Of a stretch of 64,000 nucleotides of DNA, positions 22,501 through 36,193 are shown in pieces (position 1 is the first letter of the stretch; the number at the start of each line of letters is the position of its first letter). Source of the stretch: Hemibagrus wyckioides (taxonomy: Eukaryota; Chordata; Actinopteri; Siluriformes; Bagridae); assembly GCF_019097595.1 (NCBI RefSeq), contig NC_080719.1:13820001-13884000 (forward strand), read 5' to 3'. The position numbers and the translations under genes were made by a program. Under the pieces are notes generated by a model. That model was not told the DNA's origin. It did not search any database and saw nothing but the letters and a program-made list of their open reading frames with translations.

Positions 22501-24359
22501 AATTCAGATCAGTGCAGCAAGAGCTTAGTGTACAGTACAGAGCCTTGTGTTCATTATTCACAGACTTGTTCACAGTCCAGATCCTGATTAAGCCAGAGTT
22601 GTTTCAACACTAGAACGGTGGTATAAATTTATTTAAAAAGAATGGATGGTCAAAGCACAGGTCAGGAGCTGTTCATTAGTGTTCCATAACAATAGCTCTG
22701 ACATTAGTGCCTTCTGTAAAGCAGATTGTTGTTTATTTTAATGCACTCACTCTAATATGTTCTTCTTATTATTGCTTCATAGTAAGACCTCACACAGGAA
22801 ATCCAAGCTGCTTTTTTTTAAACAGAGAGGAAAAAAATAGTCAGGTGAAGGAATGGCTGTTTATAGCTGCTGTAATGATGGCAAGAATGTACTTTTTATA
22901 TGGACATTCAGCAAAATGCAACTACAAGCAGATAAAATGTATGGGGTCTGTGGTTCTGTAACAATAAAAAATGGTAATCGTTGAACATTTGCTGTGGTAT
23001 AACAGGAATAAATCTCTTCAAGTGCTGTTGAAGTGTGGTAAGAGTTACTCCCCTTATGGTCAGACTGCATCACAGCACACTTTTCTCCTTTAATAGCACA
23101 TCCTTGAGTGGTTCATTCTCTAAATACATAGCCCAATATACAATTCTCTGTTGTCGAGGAAGTAAAAAACAACTTCCGGTGACTTTAAAACCTTTCAACA
23201 TGGCCTTTCTCAGTTCTATTTTTCTGTCCTCCTCAAGGAATTTCCAGCACTCAGCTTCACATTTTTTCAGTTTTCTATTACACAATAAATAGCGCAGCAA
23301 TTTCTGTGTGTGTGTGTGTGTGGAGTCAAAAACAATCCGTACAAACAAAGATTATTAAATCCCAAATCGAAAGGAATCACCACCAAACATGAGATACCCA
23401 AAAGGGAAAACATCTCAGACTGTTCCATCACTTATCTTCAGGACCCTGTTGTCTTGTATTGTGACTTTAATGAACACACAGCGCTCTGCATTGGTTTTTA
23501 GCTTCTTTTTCACACTCTCAGGTTAGCAGCTCCCTGTAGGATCCCCCCTTTTCCTTCTAAACTATTACAAAAAAAAAAAAATTAAAGGAAGCTTTAAAGA
23601 CAAGACAGTTTTAAAAAACCATTTCAGCTTGTTAATTTATTTATATATTCTGTGTGATTCTGCTATTTTCCTTTTGCACCACTTGCTACAAGGTCACACA
23701 AGCAGAGGGGATGAGAAGAAGATTATTGGTAGAGTGACAGCATAAAAAAGATCTAAAAGAAAGTGATTATTCAGTAAACATTCAAGGTGCATCATGTAAA
23801 GAAACAAATTACAAGCTTTAATTAAGTGTTGAATGAAAGGAGAAAAGAAAAAAAACAAAGCCGATGTGTTTTATTGATCTTTTATTTAAAATCTTTATTA
23901 AATTATGTGTTTCTTTTCTCTTCTTTAATTTATATCAGCTATCCAGTTGTTTTACTGCTCCATTTTCTGATTTGATCTGAAAGAGATTGAACTCAGAGTA
24001 AAAGAATGAGATCGAATGAAACTGAACTAAAGAATAGAAACTTGAGAATGAGGGAATTGATATCAACCTGTAATTTGCAACCAGATCTACTGTCAGAATT
24101 ATGGCTAAAAAACAACGAATCAACACATTCTGACCAATTCAGAATTGTGAATTATGTTCATATGGCATTTATAAATCTAAGACAGTGTATTCCCTAGGTG
24201 TACCTCAGTGCCCTAAAGCATTTTCTGTAATAATCTCCACTATAACCGTAAGATCTGTGCTTCATTATCGCCTCGTTAAAAAGCTTAAGATCTTCCAAAG
24301 CAAAAAAATCCAACACCATCAACACCGACTGTGGTGAGAATGGCTGCCTGTAGACTCTG
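22501..24359. other. Spacer without genes
   Basis: Holds a short (GT)n at 23305-23322 and an A-run at 23570-23580. No gene is seen, and overlapping short open frames on both strands have no recognisable content. Confidence 0.4.
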
Positions 24360-24640
24360 GAAAATTACACATCTTCCCTCCTTCCATGCAGGACAGGGCG
24401 ATAATAGGAACAGCCGCTTTGCTGATTTCTGGTTTCTGGTCTAATTTATCGGAGACAGAAGAAGTGTCACAAATGCTATTTTGTTTCGCTTCGCGTTGAA
24501 GTCTCTGTTATGCAGCAACACATTAGTGACAGCTTACACTACAACTTGCCTAATTGTTTCTTTGCACCTCACATTAAAAACGTTATTTACACTGCCGCTG
24601 TGACAAATGACCTGAAATGAGCTGGTGTCATAAATGATCA
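24360..24640. promoter_or_regulatory. Candidate conserved noncoding element
   Basis: Unique sequence with few low-complexity runs and several CpGs (TTCGCTTCGCGTTG at 24485-24498). It lacks an open frame. Plausible regulatory sequence, unproven. Confidence 0.25.
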
Positions 24641-27474
24641 GTTATAATAGAGTTATAAAAGAAAATGCTAAATACAGTACCATTGTTCCAAGCTCAGATC
24701 GGGAAATATCCCTATTATATATAGGTTAATCATTAATGTAACATTATGAATATGTACAGAAAAATATAATGAGTTAAAAAGTTAATCAATGGATCTTTTT
24801 ACACTTCGCTGTAATGAATGCAGAAGCACAAGTAGTAGTGGTTCAAAACTTTCAGTGAAATGAACAATAGCAACTGTTGCTCAAACACCCTGAGACATAT
24901 ATATATTTTCTGCATTACAAAAAAGACTACAAATGTAGTACCTACAATTCAGTTGCATTACTTTACACACAATATCAGATTGTGGTAAATCACACTGCAG
25001 GTGCAAAATTCATATCTTTACGTGGACTTTGCCCTGTACTTTATTTACAAGGACACAAATACAGGAAAACATGCAAAATGGACACAGTGTTATTTTTCAT
25101 ATTTGAGAGATAAATTAATATGTGTTAGCACAGCATTCTGATTGGTGAGGCCACATATTACTCAGGCACCAGCCAAGATTAATACAGCCTACTTTACGTA
25201 AAAAAAACCTGAAAAATTCTTTTATTGTAAAAGTATATTAGAGTATATTAGACAAGATCAACCCATATAAATAAAATGCTTAGTGTTTAGACACTGTGAT
25301 GCTACTAATATTACTACAACATTTCATGGTGCCCTGAGGAAATCACACCTGCAAAATTAAATCATATGAAAAATTAATTATATGTAAAAATTACATATGG
25401 ATATAAATGAATCATGTAATAGAAGCATCATTTTATACCAAAAAAAAAATTATATATATATATATATATATATATCACATGGAAATAAATGAGATCATGT
25501 GACAATAAACAATCCAATAATAATGTCTAATAATGCTGGCTGTGCCATCAGCTGTGGTACATGTTTATCATATTTATTGTGTTTCACTGTCTCTGTATAA
25601 TGCAGAATTGGTGGGATAATTGTGTGTGTGTGTGTGTGTGTTTGTAAAAGGTATACTGATGAGGAGTGAAGAGACACTTTTGCAGTGTTGGAATTTGTCC
25701 TGCAGACAAGTCTAGAGGTGGAAGCTCAGTCTCACTGCTTATTACCATACAAGACAGGAGATATAAAGTGACTATGTCCCCCACGGTGTAAATATTTTAA
25801 TTCTAAATGAGTGTGTTGGCAGATGGTAGTGGTGGGGAGCGGTGCCGGGCCTCTGCGGCTCTCTCTGATTAATTAAGTGGCATGAGCTACCTGCCTCCTC
25901 TCCTCCCTAATAATAAGCAGAAATGTAATTTATATAGTGACTTCACATTGGTGTCAATGTTCAAATTTCTGTTTTGTGCTTTGTGCAGCACTTTACGCAC
26001 AGTCCTCTGTCTTCAGTTCTTCTCCTCAGTGTCGTTACTGCTCCATAAGGAACCATCTGATCCGCCTGACTCCTCTAATGCACCATATTAAAGGACGACT
26101 GCAGAATTTTTCAGCCCAACCTCTATTTAGTATGTGTGTAGTACATGTGTAGTTACCACAGACATATAGTATAGAAAGAACAAAATGTGTTTACTTGAAA
26201 GATGCTTGTTCTCTAAATCTATGTAGTTGAGGGACAAAGAACAGTTTATAACCAGGTTTAAAAGTTAATGGAGGTTCACACTGTCATGGTCATGGCTGTA
26301 ACTAGCTATGAGGACACACAGAGATCAGAACCTTGGTAGCATTGGAGGCTTTTGTGTGTTATTATACATATACCCAAGGATTTACTGTAACCATTAGTCA
26401 CATAGGAGAAAAAAACTGCCAAATGTAAATACAAGAAAGGCTTATATGCACACTTACTTATTAATTAGTGCACATACCAGTTTGTTCCCTAGATGTTTGT
26501 TTCAAATACCATCCTTTTTAACTAATAATATAAGAAATAATGAGCATTTCAGCTCTGTCATTAGCAATACTAGATAAAACAGATGATTTTGATAACATTT
26601 AGAGATCTACTCTACTAATTTTCACCATGAAATCTGAGCACTGTGTCAAAGAAATGCTCTTTGAGAAAAAGTAATATTTTTTCATAATTTTGAAGCTGAC
26701 AAAAGTCAGTTTCGAGAAGCAGATAGAATCAAATGAATAGTCTTCCAAAGGATGCCTTATCTACCTCTTTAATATGAAGACAATCAAAATTTTGACAAAA
26801 ATATGAAAGCAAACATCAGAAGAAAGCTCTAAGATATTGAGGCTAGAATCAACAGGTAACTTAATAAAATGATCTAACTGAACGGATCAGTTTTTGAATG
26901 AATGGAAGGAGAAAATAACAGAAATTAAAGATTAGCTATTGGTGAAGACACTCATGACACATTTCTGCATTGTGTATATTAGAGATGATATAATATTGTT
27001 CCTTCCAGTCTTGGTTATAGTTATCATCTCGTGTACATCAATTAGAAACAACAACAACAAAAAAAACAAATAATAATCTCTGTTAATTTTCCTTCTGTGA
27101 TAAACTACTCTAACTCCAGTTACACCATTAAAATTTCTTGAGTTCATTATTTTGAACTCATGAAAAGTGTTTGATAAGACGTTTCATGTTGATTTCTTAC
27201 TTGATTGTTGTTAATGTGTCATGTTACACAAATACTCTTTAGTATTAATAAACCATGTTTAAATTTTTATTTACATGAAACTAAGGAGCTATTTTAGTCA
27301 GTTTAACTCAATCATCTAACATCACTATAGCTAGTAATCTGGGCTGAGTTTCCCAAAAGCATTACAAAGTTAAAAATCATCTTGTCCGAGTGAGATAGTG
27401 TTCAATGTTACATAATTTCACACCTTCCTATATGACTATATACAATATAAGTACACACACTCTCTCATATATAT
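24641..27474. other. Spacer with short microsatellites
   Basis: Contains (TA)n at 25452-25474 and (GT)n at 25621-25641. A GC-richer patch at 25800-25925 ends in GATTAATTAAG. CATTCTGATTGGTGAGG at 25124-25140 is an antisense hit to the CCAATCAG repeat family. No gene was found. Confidence 0.4.
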
Positions 27475-27585
27475 TGTCAGGTCCAAACAGTTCACAAACT
27501 CCATTTCCCAGAACACACCACTGCCTCCAAACATGCCCACTCTTGGACTACTCTCCCCAGAACACCACTCATCCCCTCCCAATCA

Positions 27586-27621
<36 letters not shown>

Positions 27622-27900
27622 GTCCCCTATTCCCCACACTCATACTCACACACACTCTCACCGTTTATAAAGAGACTTTCAATCCCAGCCTGCTTGTAAA
27701 GTAAATGCTCAGTTTTTTCCAGTGCTCCTGAACTTTACTGAGCCTTATTCTTCTGTGTCTGGTTTTCTAACTGCTGCCTGTTTCTTAATACTTGTATTTT
27801 GCCTTTGCCTAGTTACCATTTATTGATCACCTGACCTTAGCCTGGTTTCTGACCCTGACCAAGTCTGCATTGCCTTCATTAAAGCTGTTAACTGCATTTC
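27475..27900 (+). repeat. LTR-like or nonautonomous retroelement fragment
   Basis: It starts TGTCAGGTCC with a 'fresh-copy' stretch of exon-free, C/T-rich sequence. It ends with the order GCCTTATTCTTCTGTGTCTG, CTGCCTGTTTCTTAATACTTG, then CATTAAAGCTGTT, which recalls a dispersed fish retroelement end with its polyadenylation signal. It contains an internal (CA)n at 27588-27619 and abuts a (GATA)n array. The family is uncertain. Confidence 0.4.
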
Positions 27901-27902
27901 TC

Positions 27903-27976
<74 letters not shown>
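27903..27976. repeat. (ATAG)n microsatellite, ~18 repeats
   Basis: Uninterrupted tetranucleotide. It follows directly on the 3' end of the retroelement-like stretch. Confidence 0.97.
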
Positions 27977-27977
<1 letters not shown>

Positions 27978-30029
27978 TTCAATCTGTACTTTGCTAAACC
28001 GAGTTTCATTGCTGAGTACCTGGGCTGTGGAATGACAATGATGTATCTAATTATCTGTCATCTAGTACTGTAAACTGGTTCATCTTTCTAGGAAAACTTG
28101 CACTACAGAAAAATTTAACACTGAACCTCTTTAAAAAGATACAACCTTTATCCATCAAATACTCTTTAAGGAAATAATTTTTACTTGGTGTTTATTATCA
28201 TGTGATTGTGCAGATCTGACATGGAGCTCATTCAACCACACGAGGCTCATTTACACTGAAGTACCATAATGTACAAAAGTGAGAGGGTTGTTAACAAGAA
28301 GAAAAGGCTGGGTAGACTTCAGCATAATGTGAAGCTTAACGAAGAGGGACCATCTCATATGTAAAGCAGCTTAATCTCACCTTGGGAGACTACTATAAAT
28401 GTTGTTTTCAGGAATGATAGAGAACCACTGATGAAAACCACTCATGATCAAATCCATTAAAGGAAATATCCACTCAGAAACTTACAATGTTTTTTTACTG
28501 GAGGTTTTCTGAAATTACTGGCACAGATACAACTTCCTTCAACTATTTCTATCACACATATGTGATAACAGACACATTTGGCTATTAGCTTTTAATAAAA
28601 AGGCAAAGAGCTGCTTTTCTCACTCCATTTTCCAGTGAAGGTTCAATCTCATAATAATGAGCAATTCATAAGAAACTCTTCAGCAAATGTTGGATTCAAA
28701 ATCTAAACGCAGTGGTGTGATATAACACAGCAGAGACTCGACATGACTTGTTAGTCATCTGTAAGTATACAGTATGAGTACTATGGCATTGATGAGGATA
28801 TGAGTATGAAAGTTGAAGCTTTGGAAGATTGAAAAGAGAGTACAGTTGAGGAACTGGACAGACTGAAGGACACTAAAGTGTAGGAATCTGTAGGAATCTG
28901 TTAACCAAAAATTGTTAAACAAAATGAAAATCCTCCTAATAGAAAACTTTGCTATGTAGCGTGTGAACGTGTCGTTACTATAGAAACAATAACATATCAG
29001 ATCTACTATAAAACTGTGATATTATAAAAGATTAACCAGCAGCGTCTGACTAATGTGCCACATTAAATCTGATTATCAGGCAGGACATTCCAGAGCAGAC
29101 TTCTAAGCTATGTTTTGAGTCGTCACTCCAGACAGGTTTACAGCAAAATCAGCCAAACCCACCACCACGCTTCCACCAGCACAGGACACACACATCTCAA
29201 ATATCACAACAAAATGGCTGCATGTACAAACATCATACCAATATATACACACAAAATTACCCACAATTCAGTGCTGGAAAACAATCCTTTTACATTGTGT
29301 ACAATGTATTATTTATAGTCTGCTTTTACATGCTGATGTGATTTTAAATGAAGGTATATTTTAGTGTTGTAATAGGAAAGAATTTTTTTTGTCTTTCTCT
29401 GTGTGAACATAACATTCAAATTCATTACTTTAACCAGAAAAGATCACAAAAATTTTTTCTAACTATTGACCTGCAGATTGTTCAGCATGGCTATTTCCTT
29501 TATCCTTACACTGCTGCGATCTGTGCTTGAATTAAATTCTGCCAAATAAACATCATTTCTATTTCTCTTTTCCTCTGTGTGATGATCCTCAGCTTGTGTG
29601 TCAGTAAAAGTCCACTAGCAACATGGAGAGATGCAAGATGTTCACTCTGATTAAGTCATCTTTGATGCTGGAAGGCTAAAATAAAAAAAATAAATAAAAA
29701 AACACTGTAGCTCAGGGATGAAAAGGTAGAAAAGATGCTCACTGGTCAAGGTCGGAGAGGACTTTTAAACCACTGAGCTATTAGTACATCACCATTCTTT
29801 ATCGCTTTCCTATCAAGCTCATATAGCAAATTAAACACCCTTTCTTGAATTTAGTTGACTTATTTTAGCGTCAGAAAGCCCTGACCAGAACGGCTAATCC
29901 ATGGGAAAGAGAGAATGAGAAAAAGGCGAAGGCTCTAATCCAGTACTTAATCATCTCTTACGTGACACAATCTCTGTCTGGATCCTGCTCATGTACATTT
30001 GAATAATCTTTCCTCGCAGGAGTATTTTG
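27977..30029. other. Spacer without genes
   Basis: No gene seen. GTTACTATAGAAACAATAACAT at 28975-28996 resembles the interior of the dispersed family at 31255-31575. Confidence 0.4.
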
Positions 30030-30200
30030 TCTTGGATTGCTGGCAGTGTAATTTCACCTAATTAAAGATAAGGCTGCGTTGCAGCTATTCCTTTTTGCTA
30101 AGTGATAAAGCAAGCAGCTCCGATAACCTGAGGAATAGTGTTTCCCCTCATATGACTTTGTGCATAAATAAAATAGACTGAAAAGCGTTTTCCCTCTAAT
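30030..30200. promoter_or_regulatory. Candidate conserved noncoding element
   Basis: Contains CACCTAATTAAAGATAAGG (30055-30073), which combines a homeodomain-type TAATTA with a GATA site, and a second GATA near 30104. Unique sequence, no open frame. Low support. Confidence 0.2.
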
Positions 30201-30654
30201 CAATGTGCTAATGAGGTGATCTTAAGATCTTAACACAAAGGCAGGTTATTTACATTTTTGCTTGCTTGTAACAATATATGTATGAACATACTGTTATCAT
30301 GTTATAGGGTTGATTATAATATTGAGGCAGATATCTAGACTGCTAAACGGTAGTTGTTCTTAATTTCCATCTGTCACTCAGAATCATGAGAAAGAATCAA
30401 TTCACAGTAAATGATTATTTTGACACTCAGTTTTTGTATCATGTAATAATCACAGATTAACAGCTTCGTTCATCACATGATTTATAGGTCAATTGCACAG
30501 ACTATGATTTTTCACCTTGCATCGCTTACTGCCAAGGTTTCCCTGTTTGTGCCAGACTAGCTCAATAATGTTTTAACAAGCACACAACCACCGATATTCA
30601 CAGAAGCTAGCTAGGAAACGTAAATAATAACCATTCACATATACTGCATTTTGG

Positions 30655-30815
30655 CAGATGCCCTTATCCAGAGTGACTAACATTTGATCTCACTGTTTAT
30701 ACAACTGACAGTTAAGTGCCTTGCTCAGGGACCCAGAAGGGGCAGCATGGTGGACCTGAGATTCATTCCGGTCAGCATGCCAACACTGTAACCACTAAGC
30801 TACCATATCCCCCAA
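30655..30815 (-). mobile_element. Family-A SINE, antisense
   Basis: Reads, as reverse complement, the 3' tail (TTTGGCAGATGCCCTTATCC), the body (GTGCCTTGCTCAGGGACCCAG) and a decayed tRNA head (ACTGTAACCACTAAGCTACC). Same order as 40320-40516. Confidence 0.75.
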
Positions 30816-30884
30816 AAGAAAAAGGAAGTAAATTACTTGTGTATAAAATGTATCCGTGCAGCACCAGTAGCTCTTTACTACTTC

Positions 30885-30990
30885 TTCTGGTGACACTGTG
30901 GTAGTGTTTGCACCTCACAGTTCCAGGGTCCACAGTTCAATCCTGAACTTGCACAAATTACTTTGCTTGCCCGGCCTTGCCCTAGAAGCA
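30885..30990 (+). mobile_element. Family-B SINE head fragment
   Basis: GACACTGTGGTAGTGTTTGC, then CACAGTTCCAGGGTCCACAG, then TTCAATCCTGA gives a tRNA-like head with a degenerate B box. The body is missing. Confidence 0.55.
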
Positions 30991-31254
30991 GCTTTGCCTC
31001 CTGTTGTAGAAAATTAGCAGCAGTATTTTATAATATGATGGTAATACACACATATTTTTTTAATGTTATTGTATATGTGTGTTTAGAAGAGCTCATTTTC
31101 CACAAGGATCCAAAATCAAAGTCCTGGGAACTCGAATGAGCACACACAGGACTCACTGGTGTCACAGACTCACCTGATTTGCTGAATGAGAGATGAGACG
31201 GTCATGATCATTACAAAAAACATACACTTTTTGTTTAGAGCAACTTACATTCAA

Positions 31255-31575
31255 CTTTTATCACTTACGTTATAGCAACTATAAACAGTCTTTCCCTCAC
31301 CAGGGACGTTTTTTCTGGCCTGATGACTTTGCAGTGTTCTTCACCCCTAACTAGTACGCAGAGCTGACACTGGAGAGATCTGTTTGCGTGGAGCAATTAC
31401 CATAGAAGACTGTGTGAATGAGCAGTTACTATAGAAACTATAACATCAGAACAAATGCATTAATATAAACTGGAGCTACTTTTGGAGCTGCATATAAAGA
31501 AATGTAATCAGCACTTTCTAACCAATCAGAATCAAGAGCTCAGCAGTGCTGTGTATCTGAATCATAGCTGTCAGT
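31255..31575 (+). repeat. Dispersed repeat family member, longest copy ('CCAATCAGAATC')
   Basis: Ordered blocks: CTTACGTTATAGCAACTATAAACAGTC-like start, CCCTCACCAGGGACG, CTGACACTGGAGAGATCTG, TACTATAGAAACTATAACATCAGAACAAATG, then TCTAACCAATCAGAATCAAG. Partial matches occur near 1676, 6165-6430, 10213, 20873, 24130, 28975 and 61910. It is likely a nonautonomous DNA transposon. Terminal repeats could not be fixed. Confidence 0.5.
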
Positions 31576-34500
31576 CTTTTCCCACGTGGACAGCAGACTA
31601 TTAGCTAGCTATTTAATAGCATACAACAATTTGTCATTTTGTTCTCTCTATGCAATCAATCTGTCAATGAACATTATCTTTGCTTTAAAAAGTTTTTCTA
31701 AATGACTTGGTAAATGAATTCCACTAAGAGCTCAACTTAAAAAAGCTAGCATTTGGGACACAGCCATATTCTCTGTGATACCAGAAATAATCACTTGTTA
31801 TTTCAGAGAAGCAGTCCATAAATATGCAACTGAATGATATCCATCATGGACTTCATTTACTAATTTTCATACTGATGTGATGACTGAATTAACCTCTGGC
31901 ACTAATTAGTTCTGCAACAATAGCTGAAGAAACTTGGGTGCAATTTTTCAGCTAATCCACTCCCTGGAATAAAACGTGTTATGTAAGACTGTGACTGACA
32001 GCGATTAACGCTTCTATGTCAAACCTTTCCCGTGCTTAGCGAAATCTTTCAGTTTGAAACGTTTCTGTCTGTGGAGACATAACCGCTGCAAGTTTTCCAG
32101 ATCCTGATGTCGCACAGCACAGGAGTGACATCATTCCTTAGCAACTAGACTACTAAGCAGGCTGGAAAGTGTGTGTGAGGGGGATAAATTAGAAGCATTC
32201 CTTTAGTGCATGAATAAAACATGACCCAAAGATGCCTGTGAATTATTGAGGAGGCAGTAACGAGCTGGGGTAGTTGAGGGGCTTTCAAAGGCAAAAAGGG
32301 TGAACACTGTTTGCTGGCAAAAGGCCTGGGATTAAAATGTTGCCTCTGCCAACATGCACTGAGAAAAAAAAAAGGAAAGGAATAAAAAAAGCATCTTGCC
32401 ACAGGATGCAGAAGGGAAAGCAAAAAAAGAGACGGCTGCTCAAGGGATGTTGTGTGTTTACCTCAGGGAATTGTGCATTAAAAAAAGAAAGAGACTGAAT
32501 GCAGAGCTCTGAGGCACTCCAGGCTAAAGCGTTAAAACCATGGTCATGTCAAGTGATTCTTTTTACGCTTAATTAACAGTGACCTCCAATAATAGCAGCT
32601 ATGATTTACAGTAGATTCTCACTGCCAGGATGTCGTCATCAGGATCAGCAGCACTCAGACTTTGAAGGTTTAAGAGATGTCTAGGAAAGATTAAAGCTTT
32701 TTAAAAGGGAGATGAGATAAACTAATGTTTTTGGGGGTGTGGAATTAAAAAGACTGTACAACTAAAATGATGTTTAGGTTCTGACAAATTCTAACTAAAT
32801 TCTTATAAAACAGCTGACGTTTTTGCATAGCATAACTAGCTAGAATGTTACCTAAATAGTACAATGTGCATACAATGAACACTGAGATATGAAATTCAGT
32901 ATTTAAGCAGAACAGAAAAACTTTTGTTTTATTTCTTTAAGCAATCTGAATGCATCTGCTCTCCCCGAGAATCCCAGACACTTTGAATTTTTACCTAATT
33001 TAAATAAAATCCTGTATTTTTGAGATTTTTTTAACCCTTAAAGCAATAACCTGTTCTATAATTTGGAATGGTATTTTTTTTTTTAGGCCAAATCTCAAAT
33101 TCAAAGAAAAACAAATAAATGACATTGACTAAAATATGACAGAGTTAAGTACATTAAAGGAAAATATTATGTATGTAATTAAATTATTCGAAATTCATAT
33201 TTAAATATTTTTGCCAGATTCAAAGCTTCGTAGAACAGTTTTTGGTATTTCAAGTGGCAAATCCAGTCTCTACAAATCTGCATCAGATGTTTTGGGATGT
33301 ATAAAGAAATCAGGGTTTGTGGAAATCTGAACAGACATTAACCTGGTGCTGTGAGGCTCTTTACAAGCGCTACAGGACAGCACAGGTCTGTGTATGTTTT
33401 GCACTTATGAAATACATAATATATTATTTAATGCATATTCATGTGGGCTTCACTGACAGGACACAGTGGTTAAAGTTTGGATTCTGTGTTTCAATAAGAA
33501 AGAGAGAGAAAAAATAGCTTGGTTAAACAGGTAATTAATCTATTTGCCATTCTGGGCTGACGGTATTTCCAACAGGAAGAGGGATACTGCTGTGTAATGC
33601 AATTGTGTCTGCTACAATACTGTGTGCTGTGTTAATGTTATTTATTGATATGTTATTATTTCTGTGGTGTATCTTGTTAATATTTTATTACACCTAACTC
33701 CCACTGGAAACAAGACAGGGTTTTTTTTCCAGCTCCTGCTGTATGAGGAAGTATTAAATAAAACAAATGATTGGATCATGTCCTATGACTGGATGTCTGG
33801 TACACATTTAGAGGTGTTGCCAAGAGCGATGGGGAACCTGCGAGAAAGTAGGAAATGAACACATGAGCAATGAGTCGAGCTTTCCAGCTAAATGAAACTC
33901 ATCAGACAAAATGAAAGGTTATGAAACAGAAGATATAATTGTATCTCTTAAAATGTTACATTTACTGTCCAAGGCTCCTTCTAAATCTGCTTAGTGCTCT
34001 TGGGTGCATGCATAATGCAAGGAAATGACATCCTGTATGTGAGTGAGGTAGTCCATGCCCTCTTCTAAATGACATGAAGAGATTGCAGTACTGTAAAAAT
34101 GCGGAAAACTCAAGCTTGAGGAGATGTAAAGGTGGCGATGCGGAAACTTTGTCACTAGTGAAGAAAGAGAAAGATGGGAATTTATAGGAAGTTCACAGTG
34201 AAGAAGTCAGAGTTTCAGGTGTGGACTTTCTCCCAAAGTTAACTGACTTTACACATACATTAACAACACCTCACTTCAGACAAGTTTTAAAAAGGAAATC
34301 ATGTTTCCAGACTTTATTTGCACTCAAAATCCAATTAGGATTCTTCTTGTTTGTTGTTGAGGGAATTTGATTGAAATTTGATTGAGATTGAGAGTGAGAA
34401 AATCCCAGTTTCACCACCTCCACAGTAACTGAATGTGGATCCATGGCAATGAGTGTTTTTGCTGCTCTTGAATCCTGTGCTAAAGCTGTAACACGCCTCT

Positions 34501-35023
34501 ACCACAGAATATCAACAGTGTTAATTGTTTCTCATTTCAATACTGTGGGAAAACACAAATCAACAAAACTGTTAATTAAACTCTTTTTTTCTCAGATCTA
34601 ATTGGTCTGTACTGTCTAATCAGACGCTGACAGGCTTCAGTCTTAGTGATTGTATAGGAAAGAGATGACTTTCCCTGATGAACTAACACACCACATCCAC
34701 TAATACTGTGTCAGATGAATAATTCAGCTGTAGAACTTTTTGAAAGATTGAAGTCAGAGTTATGAAGAATATCAGTAACACTTTCTATCAAGGCCACATA
34801 TACAGTACAATACTTGAGAAATTGAATTATTATTTTTTTTTTTTTACTAAACATGAGTATCATTTTGAACTAGTCATACTTTAGTAAATGGTAATGAAAC
34901 TGAATAAGTGTTTTCTTCATTATGTTTAATTATATTTGCAAGTAGAAAAATATTGTCGCTTTACTTCTTACATTTTTATTTAGACCTTCAAAATACTCCT
35001 TACAAATCTCAGAAGATCTTTAA
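31576..35023. other. Spacer without genes
   Basis: Long unique-looking stretch. The part at 31900-32160 is CpG-containing and might be regulatory. No open frame above chance length, RNA gene or element end was recognised. Confidence 0.4.
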
Positions 35024-35830
35024 ATGTACATTTAATGCATTGACAGATGCCCTTATCCAGAGCAATGAAGCATCAGTCTTAAACTCAAGGAAATGTTGTG
35101 AGGAAATACAGCAAGAAGATCATAGAGACAAACATTTCAAAAAAGTTTAAGTATTTCAAGAAGAGGTAGGTCTTCACCTGGTGACTGAAGACAGCCTGTG
35201 ACTCAGCTGTTCTGACATCTAGGCGAAGTTCATTCCACCACCTTAGTGCCAGAACAGATAAGAGTCTTAATGTAGACCTTCCTTGTACCCGGAGTAATGG
35301 TGGGACTGGTCACGCAGTGCTGGAGGATCTAAGGGAATATGCTGTAGTGCAGTGAGTGATAAGCGCTTTGAGGTAAGTGGGTGCTGGTCCATTTTTGGCT
35401 TTGTAGGCAAGCATCAGTATCTTAAATCTGCAATGGGGTGGTGTGGGAGATCTTCAGAAGGTTTATTTACAGAGGTTGAATTGCACTCAGAGTTAGACCT
35501 GCCAGGAGTGAGTTGCAGTAGTAGTAGAGGGATGTGGTAGCTTAGTGGTTATGGTTTTGAAGGCCCCACAATTGTGTAAACGCATTTGATGTAATTCGCA
35601 CTGGATAAGGGCATCTACCAAATGCCAGAAATGTAAATGTAGTCTGGTCTAAAAAGGACAAGACTGAACAAGCACCTGAGCAGTCTGCGTAGATAAAAAA
35701 AGGCCAAATCCTTCTGATATTGTAAAGAAGATATGGACCTTAGCATGCCAAATTAGCAATATGTGAGGAAAAGAACAAGAGGAAAAGTCCATGGTTGTCC
35801 TTGGTTACCCCAAGGTCCAGAAATCATGTT
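35024..35830 (-). mobile_element. LINE 3' end (L2/CR1-like), antisense, interrupted
   Basis: On the minus strand, 35830 to 35155 reads the C-terminal end of a non-LTR reverse-transcriptase polyprotein. Readable patches are LYNIRRI near 35715, QVLVQS near 35672 and KTYLF near 35165. Downstream, 35062 to 35024 is the 3' tail CTCTGGATAAGGGCATCTG. Frames are broken and the 5' part is absent, so this is a truncated copy. A SINE (35527-35640) is inserted within it. Confidence 0.7.
35527..35640 (+). mobile_element. Family-A SINE, internally deleted, nested in the LINE
   Basis: GTGGTAGCTTAGTGGTTATGG is a tRNA-like A-box region. CTGGATAAGGGCATCTACCAAATG is the 3' tail. It interrupts the antisense LINE between GTTGCAGTAG and TAGTCTGGTCT, with a short GTAG/TAG overlap as possible target duplication. 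Confidence 0.7.
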
Positions 35831-36193
35831 CATGCAAGATTTAACAGTGAAGATCATGATGGATGTAATCTAAAAATCTTATTGAAACCCTCTCAAACAT
35901 CTTGTCAGTAGAGCTAATGTTAGTTACCTAGCTAACAGTGTTGGTAGGAATTATGAACATTTATAAATATAGCCTACAATTCCTATTAGAAATCCGGTAA
36001 GGTGAGCTATAGCTTGTTTATGGTCCAATCCTTTCTTGCTGCTTGCAAGGAAACCTGCTGCTAATACATTCCTATGAACTAGATATGAGAGTTTTGTGAC
36101 AATCTACGTGTACAAAGTTTTCATCAGTAACATTATCCTGAGAAAATAATCCTGCCCACAAAGTGCTCTGTTCAATATTTCTTGCATAGTTTG
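35691..36193. repeat. 503-bp duplicated segment, copy 1
   Basis: Matches 38332-38834 without gaps, with 7 mismatches by eye (about 98.6% identity). The first ~140 bp overlaps the antisense LINE and the rest is unidentified AT-rich sequence. No target duplication is visible around this copy, so it looks like the source or part of a larger source unit. Confidence 0.9.

Noticed and set aside
27405..27704. 99-codon plus-strand open frame
   Set aside because: Runs through a (CA)n tract (THTHTHT) inside a dispersed repeat. Not a gene.
35352..35540. Plus-strand open frame of 62 codons
   Set aside because: It is the wrong strand of LINE coding sequence. The meaningful reading is on the minus strand.
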